A DNA stretch of 12,904 bases from contig CABUGI010000054.1 of NCBI GenBank assembly GCA_902491055.1, positions 1 to 12,904 of the forward strand. Direction: 5' to 3'. The notes under the pieces were generated by a model. The model saw only the letters and a list, made by a program, of their open reading frames with translations, had not been told where the DNA came from and searched no databases. Positions 1-5,776 of the stretch are shown one piece after another (positions within the stretch are counted from its first letter, which is position 1; each line of letters begins with the position of its first letter). The stretch comes from an uncultured Collinsella sp. Lineage in GTDB: Bacteria; Actinomycetota; Coriobacteriia; Coriobacteriales; Coriobacteriaceae. Made by a program: the position numbers and the translations under genes.

Positions 1-207
1 CTTGCGTTTGGCGGTCAGCCGTCGGCGCGCTTACACCAACATTTCCGACGCGATCACGAGGACTGTGTCATTCAACGCTGTACCCTACCGCAGGACCTAC
101 CGGCAACAGGACCAGTTCCCATCGCCGCTTGCATCACCGCGCTCCTGACCTCGGGTGCCGCAGCCCTATGGTTCGCTCGCCTTAGGTCGATCCCAAAGAA
201 GCGCTAG
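1..207 (+). CDS. C-terminal end of a putative LPXTG-anchored surface protein (5' end outside window)
   Basis: Frame 1 is open from the window edge to a TAG at 205-207 and encodes 68 residues. It contains LPATG (97-111), then about 20 mostly hydrophobic residues (PIAACITALLTSG onward, roughly 118-180), then a basic tail ending RLRSIPKKR. LPXTG, membrane segment and positive tail in that order is the cell-wall sorting signal cleaved between T and G by sortase in Gram-positive bacteria. A terminator hairpin starts 10 bases after the stop, which fits a real gene end. The residues before LPATG are rich in His, Arg and Cys, unlike most surface-protein stalks. Frame 2 is also open to a TGA at 146-148 and frame 3 is open beyond that, so a frameshift just upstream, or a chance motif, cannot be excluded. 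The protein's function is unknown. Confidence 0.5.
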   Translation, partial: LAFGGQPSARLHQHFRRDHEDCVIQRCTLPQDLPATGPVPIAACITALLTSGAAALWFARLRSIPKKR

Positions 208-216
208 CGCGATGAA

Positions 217-252
217 AAAGCGGGGGAGCCAGTCCCCTGGCTCGCCCGCTTT
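217..252. terminator. Bidirectional intrinsic terminator between convergent genes
   Basis: The arms 217-232 and 237-252 pair over 16 positions with a single mismatch and a 4-base loop (TCCC). On the minus strand the stem is followed directly by a T run (complement of the A run 214-218), a classical intrinsic terminator for the genes ending at 274 and 514. On the plus strand it is followed by a weaker TTTCAATCATTT tail, placed 10 bases after the stop at 207. Confidence 0.85.
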
Positions 253-273
253 CAATCATTTAAATCGCCGTAT

Positions 274-492
274 CTACTCTGCAGACGAAGATCCACCATC
301 AACGATTGCCTGCTCGGACTCAGGAATCCCATCGGCACCCGTGCTCTGTTCTTGCTCCACCTCTTCGCTGATTGCGGAGGCGGGGGTCGAGCCCTTCGCA
401 CCCACGATGTAGGCAGCCCCAAATCCTAACGCAATGGCAATCAAGGTCAAAATCACGTAGACAGGCCAATGGCGCTTAATATACGAAAACAC
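274..492 (-). CDS. Small single-pass membrane protein (72 aa), function unknown
   Basis: I do not recognise this gene. It starts with GTG at 492, preceded by a good ribosome binding site (AAGGAG, 5 bases before the start), and ends with TAG at 274. The short basic N-terminus (FSYIKRHW) is followed by one hydrophobic helix at about residues 9-31 containing small residues (GFGAAYIVGAKG). The remaining roughly 40 residues are acidic, Ser/Gly-rich and probably disordered. By the positive-inside rule the tail would face outward. The gene lies 21 bases downstream of the M28-like gene on the same strand and ahead of the terminator, so the two are probably cotranscribed. It may be an accessory or partner of that membrane protein, but only the position suggests this. 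Confidence 0.75.
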   Translation of the reverse strand: MFSYIKRHWPVYVILTLIAIALGFGAAYIVGAKGSTPASAISEEVEQEQSTGADGIPESEQAIVDGGSSSAE

Positions 493-513
493 GTTGACTC
501 CTTAGAGCTCCGT

Positions 514-3500
514 CTACGAACGGCGGATAACCTCGGTCACGACCTCGGATACCGTAGCAATGTTCGTCGGGTTGACATTGTGGGGCAGGTCGTCCTCGGT
601 ACGAGCGCAAGCCAGACGCGGGCCGTCCACACCGGCGATCGTAAGGGCGCGACGGCTCGCCTCGAGCGCTGCGGATGCATCGGTTTTTGCATAGGGCATC
701 TCGAACGTGCCGCAATCGACGTGGAACGACTTACACACCTTGCTGACAAGGTTCATGATGCGGCGATCGCCCTTAAACAGCTGCTGCTCGCCCTCGACCG
801 TTACCACCGAAAGCCTGCCGGCACCGATAGACTCGAGGTTGATGAAGAACACACCGCGGAGCTTGTCACGATGCGAGGCCAAAAACGCCCTCATGCCGGC
901 GCCGTCGCAATCGGACGCGCCCGTTGCGACGAACCAGATATCGTGGCCGAGCAGCTCATCGTCACCCATGGAGGCAACGGTCGAGAGCATATCCTCGGCA
1001 GAAGCACCATCGGAGGAGGTGGCACCGCCCTTCCAACCGTCGTCGTCATCCTCGAAGTTATCCCACGAGCCAATGCCGCGGCCGGACTTCTTGGCATCGT
1101 AATCGTCCTCGACGCCCAGCCAGTCGCTCATGCTGTCCTGCTCGTTCTTCTTTTTGCGACCGAACAAGCCACCTAGGCCACGCTTCTGCGGCTTGGCGCC
1201 CGTCGAAGCAGGAGCCGAGATGGTCTCGAGCGGCTGTGCGCCCGAGGAGATGGGCATGGGGGTCGCGACCGGTGCCGATGTGGGCTCGGGGCCCTGCGCC
1301 GTCGCAAAGGGATCATTTGTCTGTGCCGAAGGATCGGGAAGATCGAACAGCGACGTGCGGGACGCGACGTTGGCCTGTTGCATCGAAGGCAGCGACGGAT
1401 CGGGGACCGAGGCCAGCGGCGACGAAGAGGGTGCGGGCGCGGAGGCCGGATCGGGGATATTCATTTGCTGGCGCGGAGGCACCTGAGACGAAATCTGCGC
1501 CATGAGGGAGTCCACTGTCTCGTCCTGCGTGGGAGCGACATTGGCCACCGTGGCACCGGGGTCGCTCGGCGCGGGCATGGTAAAGATCTGCGTAGAATAA
1601 GGCCTGGACTCATCCGTCTTGGGAGCCTCGTCAATCGCAGGGGGCTCCTGCTCCATAACAGGAGCCTCGACCTGCTCGGGTGCGCTGGCCTCAACGGAAT
1701 CGGCCTCGTCGACAACCGAATCATCGGCGGCATCCTGGGCATCATCGGAGATGGGAAGAGGCTCGGCAATTGCGGTGCCCTGCTTCTCAAACGTCATCGT
1801 GGCATCGAATGACATGGTGCCATCGACCGGCTGCTGCGCCTCAAAAGACGTCGTAGCCTCGGCAACGTCAGCGGATGTCGGCTGCGGAGCCTCGAAGGAC
1901 GTCGTGGCGTCGGCGGCATCGACAGGCTTCGGCTGCTCGTTCTCGCTCTGCTCGAACTCCTGTGCCGCACGCTCACGCTCGGCCTCGGCGGCCTGCTGCT
2001 GGGCGATGGCCTCCCGCTCGGCGGCCTCGCGGGCAGCGGCACGCTTTTCCTCAAAGTCGTCGACGAACTTCTTGCCCTTCGCAAAGGCGCCCTTAAAGAA
2101 GCTAGAAGCGCTGGCACCAATCGAGGAGAACGCAGAAGCGATATCGGCATGGGGCGTTGTCGAGGGAAGCTCGGCCGAGAAATCGGTGTCACTCTCATAG
2201 GACACGCGCTGCGGATACTCGTCGTAGTCTTCGTCGGCGGTCTCGTCTTCAACCTGTGCCGGAGCGGCAGGCGCCAGAATATCCAGACCGGCTGCAGAAT
2301 CGAGCGCGGGCTTTGCGTCAGACTCCGCGGCGGCAACAGGGGCAGCGACCGGCTCGGCGGGAGCAACAGCCGTATTTGCCGCGGGTGCGGGCTCCTGTGC
2401 AACGGGAGCAGGCTCCGGCTCGAACGTCGGCTCCTCGCCCTCTTCGTAATCGAGCGCGCAGGACTCGGGAAGCATGCCGAGCGCACGGATGGCATCCGAA
2501 CCAAAGCGGATATTGCCGGCGGCATTGCGATAGAGCTTGGGCTCAGGCTCGGCGGCTTCGACCGCCGCAGGCTCCTCCGCCGGCTCGGCGACAGACTGTT
2601 CCTCGGTGGACACTTCGGCCTGGGCAGTCTGGTCTTGAGCCTCGGGGGCGATAACGCCGATCAGCGTCTCGTCGGCAGAGGCACCCTCAAAACCATCGAT
2701 CTGTCCATCAAAAGCCTCGTCCTGCTCGGGTGCGTCGACAGGCGCCACCGGCTGGCCAAACTCGTCCTCGTCGCAGGAAGGTTCCTCATATTCAATGGTG
2801 TTGCCGTAGTCGTTTTGCTGCTGGGCCGCGGCATACTCGGCCGCCGCGCGCGCCATTTCCTCGGCGCGACGCTTCTGCTCGCCAAAATAGGTATCGAATG
2901 GAATGTCGTCGGGGAACTCGTTTTCGCCCTGATAGGGGGCGACGTTGTCCATGACACCGAGCATAGCGGCAACAGAGGACTTGTTGCACACCGCGCCAGA
3001 CGTGTAGGGAAGCACAAAACGGTTGGAGATGATATTGGCGGCGTTGGCCAGTGCCACGAGGGAGGCCAAAATCGCGACAACCCACAGCAGCACCTTGAGC
3101 ACGCCGGGGAGCGGCAGGATACGCAGGATGGCGACAGCCGCGGGCGCGATCGTGGCGACAGGCAGGAGCTTGGCGATGAGCGCGCGATACGGAGCGTAGG
3201 GCTCGCGAGCAAGGAGCTCGGCACGGGGGGAATCATAGTGGGCCACCACGACGACCGGGCGGTTGCGCGGAGACGCAAGCGGGCCCGAGGCCTTGTGATA
3301 GGCGATGACATTTTGGCTCACACCGGTCTTTCCCAGGCGCGAAACCACGGGATGTCCCGTGCGCTCGAGCACGTAGAGCACGGCACCGACAATGGCCAGC
3401 AAGGTGCCGACCAAGCCGATACCGCCGCCGATGCCCATTAGCAGGGCGCCGGCAAACGCCAGAATACCGGTAACAGCAAACGCCAACCTGCTGGGCGCGG

Positions 3501-3651
3501 GAGCATTAAATTCCTGCACCTCGGGATCAAAGCCGTGGTTGCGGAAAATCTGAGCGATATCCTCAGCAGCCAGGCGCTCTTCTTCACTGCACGCCGGCGT
3601 AATGCCGGTGTTCTGCAGCAGGTGGTTAATATAGTTCTGGGTGTTCGCCAT
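514..3651 (-). CDS. M28-like membrane protein with degenerate metal site and giant disordered insert
   Basis: A 1045-residue protein. The ATG at 3651 is preceded by GGAG 5 bases upstream. The frame stays open to an ATG at 3801, but those extra 50 residues are unlike a protein N-terminus and cover the promoter region. Order: M28-like N-terminal segment (1-50); two membrane helices (about 57-75 and 77-95); a strand with HYD (138-140), the M28 His-x-Asp metal motif; two more helices (about 157-176 and 184-203); the equivalent of the bridging-Asp motif (218-231), where Cys222 replaces Asp; an acidic, Pro/Ala-rich insert (about 241-896) with a charged helix (530-568) and a basic patch (820-836); then the rest of the M28 fold. 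There the usual Glu-Glu is Ser913-Asp914, the next Asp is Glu940, and the last His is retained (His1024). The fold assignment is by motif order. Loss or change of three to four ligands suggests a pseudo-peptidase or altered metal chemistry. Cellular role unknown. Confidence 0.75.
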   Translation of the reverse strand: MANTQNYINHLLQNTGITPACSEEERLAAEDIAQIFRNHGFDPEVQEFNAPAPSRLAFAVTGILAFAGALLMGIGGGIGLVGTLLAIVGAVLYVLERTGHPVVSRLGKTGVSQNVIAYHKASGPLASPRNRPVVVVAHYDSPRAELLAREPYAPYRALIAKLLPVATIAPAAVAILRILPLPGVLKVLLWVVAILASLVALANAANIISNRFVLPYTSGAVCNKSSVAAMLGVMDNVAPYQGENEFPDDIPFDTYFGEQKRRAEEMARAAAEYAAAQQQNDYGNTIEYEEPSCDEDEFGQPVAPVDAPEQDEAFDGQIDGFEGASADETLIGVIAPEAQDQTAQAEVSTEEQSVAEPAEEPAAVEAAEPEPKLYRNAAGNIRFGSDAIRALGMLPESCALDYEEGEEPTFEPEPAPVAQEPAPAANTAVAPAEPVAAPVAAAESDAKPALDSAAGLDILAPAAPAQVEDETADEDYDEYPQRVSYESDTDFSAELPSTTPHADIASAFSSIGASASSFFKGAFAKGKKFVDDFEEKRAAAREAAEREAIAQQQAAEAERERAAQEFEQSENEQPKPVDAADATTSFEAPQPTSADVAEATTSFEAQQPVDGTMSFDATMTFEKQGTAIAEPLPISDDAQDAADDSVVDEADSVEASAPEQVEAPVMEQEPPAIDEAPKTDESRPYSTQIFTMPAPSDPGATVANVAPTQDETVDSLMAQISSQVPPRQQMNIPDPASAPAPSSSPLASVPDPSLPSMQQANVASRTSLFDLPDPSAQTNDPFATAQGPEPTSAPVATPMPISSGAQPLETISAPASTGAKPQKRGLGGLFGRKKKNEQDSMSDWLGVEDDYDAKKSGRGIGSWDNFEDDDDGWKGGATSSDGASAEDMLSTVASMGDDELLGHDIWFVATGASDCDGAGMRAFLASHRDKLRGVFFINLESIGAGRLSVVTVEGEQQLFKGDRRIMNLVSKVCKSFHVDCGTFEMPYAKTDASAALEASRRALTIAGVDGPRLACARTEDDLPHNVNPTNIATVSEVVTEVIRRS
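964..2931 (-). other. Coding segment for about 656-residue disordered acidic/Pro-Ala insert
   Basis: Residues about 241-896 of the M28-like protein separate two halves of the fold. The segment is low-complexity, dominated by Ala, Pro, Glu, Asp, Ser and Gln. It contains a probable charged helix at 530-568, a short more ordered-looking block at 373-400 (YRNAAGNIRFGSDAI), four copies of a T-[TM]-[ST]-F-[ED]-x type motif at 583-623, and a Gly/Lys/Arg patch at 820-836. No recognised domain is seen in it. The boundaries are approximate. Confidence 0.6.
1783..1911 (-). repeat. Four degenerate TTSFEA-type repeats inside the M28-like protein
   Basis: Residues 583-588 (TTSFEA), 600-605 (TTSFEA), 612-617 (TMSFDA) and 618-623 (TMTFEK) are degenerate copies spaced 17, 12 and 6 residues apart. 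The first two sit in a longer direct repeat that is visible in the DNA, where TCGAAGGACGTCGTGGC and TCAAAAGACGTCGTAGC match at most positions. Each copy puts threonines next to an aromatic and an acidic residue. Confidence 0.6.
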
Positions 3652-3697
3652 GTGCGCTCCACATCCATAATCCGACAAATAGGCCCAATGCATGCAC

Positions 3698-3725
3698 ATT
3701 AGAACCGTATATAGTCGAAAGTATA
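3698..3725 (-). promoter_or_regulatory. Candidate minus-strand promoter elements for the M28-like gene
   Basis: Two -10-like hexamers lie upstream of the ATG at 3651: TCTAAT (complement of 3698-3703) and TATACT (complement of 3720-3725), each 5/6 to TATAAT. Neither has a convincing -35 at 16-18 bases. The position in the AT-richer part of the divergent spacer is the main support. Confidence 0.3.
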
Positions 3726-3808
3726 CCCCGAGCGAGCGCAAACGACCGAATTCGGGCCATCTTAACGCCGCGAGCGGACAAGGATATAGCCTAATCTCCA
3801 TATCGGAC

Positions 3809-3814
3809 TAAAAT
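3809..3814 (+). promoter_or_regulatory. Candidate -10 element for the WYL regulator pair
   Basis: TAAAAT is 5/6 to TATAAT and lies 35 bases before the ATG at 3850. No good -35 is visible 16-18 bases upstream. A GAGG ribosome binding site precedes the start by 6 bases. Confidence 0.25.
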
Positions 3815-3849
3815 CATGGCATCAAACGACCTTCTCATGCGAGGATTCT

Positions 3850-4872
3850 ATGACGGCAAGCGACGCGACCGCGACAATTAAAAAGGGGGCACTCGAGCCC
3901 GGTTTCGATAAAACGGCTCAGCGCATCCTCAACCTTTTCTTTGTACTCAACAGTTCTCCCGAACCGTTGACGACCGAGCAAATCGTCCTGGATTCCGATT
4001 TGGGGTACGGCTCGGGCAATATCGACTCAGACAAACGCAAGTTCCGCCGCGATCGCGACAAGCTGCTCGAACGCGGCATCGTTATCAGGGAGGTTCGTGC
4101 TGCCGGAGCGCAGGAAACCGAGGAGAGCGCGTGGACGATCGACCGCGAGCACACGTTTGCCGCGGGCGGTCTCATCACCGCAGACGATGCCGACATCCTG
4201 CTCAATGCCATCGACCAGACACTCGCGGCAGGCTCATCCACCTTTGCCGCGCCGCTTGCCGACATTCGCTCCAAGATTGCCTACCTCACCGGCATGTCGA
4301 CGACAGGAGAGGCACCGATCCGCCGCTCTCCCGCCGTCGATGCGGTATGGAGTGCCTTTGCCGAGCGTTGCGCGCTGCGCTTTTTGTACCAAAACGGACG
4401 TGGTGAACAACGCGAGCGGACCGTTTGCGTCTACGGCATGTTCGAACGCGAGGGTACGGCATACTTCTGCGGCCTCGACAATGCCACCGACAATATCAGA
4501 ACATTCCGCTGCGACCGTATCATTCGCGCTTGGAGGCCTTCGAAAGCCTACGCCATTCCTGCGGATTTCAACCTCAACGATTACTTATTCTTTGAGTTCG
4601 ATTTTGCCGACCGCCCACCCGTTGCGGCTACGTTCTCGTTCGCGCGTGAAGCGCAGGCCGATATGATCAGCGGTCTCACACGCGGACGAGGCGAACTCAT
4701 GCGCACCGAAGCAGGTTGGACCTGGACCGTTGACGTGCGCGACTTTGAAGCCGCAGCCTCGTTTTGCATGGCCCATGCCATGGATGGCATGAGGCCCGTC
4801 GCCCCCGATGCTCTCAAGCAGGCGTGGAATCACCTCATCGAAAGGACGGTGCACGAGCATGCCCGTGCGTAA
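3850..4872 (+). CDS. WYL-domain transcriptional regulator (PafB/PafC-like), first of a pair
   Basis: A 340-residue protein. The N-terminal part (about 18-80) looks like a winged helix-turn-helix: KTAQRILNLFFVLNSS, then TTEQI, then a basic helix DKRKFRRDRDKLLERG. The WYL module spans about 168-226 with the characteristic ending NIRTFRCDRI (215-224). The WYL triplet itself is replaced by the sequence around Tyr205-Phe206-Cys207. A further C-terminal extension runs to 340. WYL proteins are DNA-binding regulators, and WYL domains are thought to sense nucleic acid or nucleotide ligands; PafB and PafC form the activator of the mycobacterial DNA-damage response. The gene overlaps the next WYL gene by 14 bases, the arrangement typical of pafBC-like pairs. 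No proteasome genes are visible here, so I do not assign the pafB name. The target genes are unknown. Confidence 0.85.
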   Translation: MTASDATATIKKGALEPGFDKTAQRILNLFFVLNSSPEPLTTEQIVLDSDLGYGSGNIDSDKRKFRRDRDKLLERGIVIREVRAAGAQETEESAWTIDREHTFAAGGLITADDADILLNAIDQTLAAGSSTFAAPLADIRSKIAYLTGMSTTGEAPIRRSPAVDAVWSAFAERCALRFLYQNGRGEQRERTVCVYGMFEREGTAYFCGLDNATDNIRTFRCDRIIRAWRPSKAYAIPADFNLNDYLFFEFDFADRPPVAATFSFAREAQADMISGLTRGRGELMRTEAGWTWTVDVRDFEAAASFCMAHAMDGMRPVAPDALKQAWNHLIERTVHEHARA

Positions 4873-5776
4873 ACTCACCAGCGAGCAAAGACTCTCGCGC
4901 GCCATCGACATCATGGAGGCCCTCTACGCCGCCGGCGAGAATGGCATGACACGAGACGAGCTTTGTGGCCGCTTTGATATCACGGGGGCGTCGCTCGACG
5001 AGATTCTCGAGATCGTCTCGACGCTTGCGGACCGAGAATCGGGCGCACGTATTATCTGCGAACGCCGCGGCGAGTGCGTGGTCCTCACCGGTGATGCGGG
5101 GCGCGTGCTACCGCTGCGCCTGAGTGCCGCCGAGGGCGCTGTGCTCAACCATGAACTTGAATCATTGGGGATCGAACCCCAAGCGGCGGCTCGAATACGG
5201 CGCGCCCTTCTTCCCAAAGAGCTCGGCTACAACCAGCGCGTCTTTGACACCGTCGCCCACGGATCGCACTGGCAGCAGCTGAGTTGCGCCATTCGGGACG
5301 GCGTTCGCTGCCGCATCTCGTATCGTTCGATGGATGACACGCAAGCGCGCGAGCGTTTGGTCGACCCCTTGCGCATCACAACAAACGGCGACCAAACGTA
5401 TCTGATTGCCTGGGATGTCGCGGTCGACGAACAGCGTACCTATCGTATGGATAAAATCGAGGGCCTGGTCTTGACCGACGACTCCGTCGTGCGCCACGCA
5501 CCGGAGCCCGCAACCCTCCACGACTCCCTCGCCCAGGCGGAGCGGAGCGCGAAGCTTCTCATGCCGCGCGCCTTGGCAGAGCGCCTAGACTGGCCCGGCA
5601 TTATGTCGATTGAACCCAATGGGGCGGACAGCTCAACAGTGAATGTGCGCTACGGCTCCGAGCGCTGGCTGTTAAGCCAGGTAATCGCAGCGGGCGGGGC
5701 CATCCGCATCTTGGATGACCCCGCCCTGTCAGAGCGTCTGTGCGATATGGCAAAATCCCTCGTCTGTCCGCTTTAG
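4859..5776 (+). CDS. WYL-domain transcriptional regulator (PafC-like), second of a pair
   Basis: A 305-residue protein. I chose the ATG at 4859 (MPVRKLTSEQ) over an upstream in-frame ATG at 4808, because homologous proteins of this type start directly at the helix-turn-helix and the longer form would lie deep inside the preceding gene. An AAAGGA box lies 12 bases upstream, somewhat far, so translation is probably coupled to the first WYL gene, which it overlaps by 14 bases. Residues about 8-70 form a helix-turn-helix region (SRAIDIMEALY, then MTRDELCGRFDI). The WYL module is at about 138-204, with TYLIAWD at 180-186 in the WYL position and the RTYRMDKI ending at 193-200. A C-terminal extension follows. 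The two proteins probably act as a heterodimer. The TAG stop overlaps the stop of the opposing dinG. Confidence 0.85.
   Translation: MPVRKLTSEQRLSRAIDIMEALYAAGENGMTRDELCGRFDITGASLDEILEIVSTLADRESGARIICERRGECVVLTGDAGRVLPLRLSAAEGAVLNHELESLGIEPQAAARIRRALLPKELGYNQRVFDTVAHGSHWQQLSCAIRDGVRCRISYRSMDDTQARERLVDPLRITTNGDQTYLIAWDVAVDEQRTYRMDKIEGLVLTDDSVVRHAPEPATLHDSLAQAERSAKLLMPRALAERLDWPGIMSIEPNGADSSTVNVRYGSERWLLSQVIAAGGAIRILDDPALSERLCDMAKSLVCPL

Noticed and set aside
1..210. Possible structured RNA (SRP-RNA-like GGTCAGG on the minus strand near 140-155)
   Set aside because: The SRP core GGAA and AGCAGCC elements are missing at the expected spacing, and the plus strand has a sensible coding end instead.
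469..1176. 235-codon plus-strand open frame at the end of the M28-like gene
   Set aside because: It is a shadow of the conserved C-terminal part of that protein and would also overlap the start of the small membrane gene.
2149..3441. 430-codon plus-strand open frame opposite the M28-like gene
   Set aside because: It is an Arg/Gly-rich translation produced by the complementary strand of a GC-rich coding region, with no ribosome binding site or domain.
3652..3801. 50-codon N-terminal extension of the M28-like protein to an ATG at 3801
   Set aside because: It has no ribosome binding site at 3801, an atypical composition, covers the divergent promoter region, and ignores a good start with GGAG at 3651.
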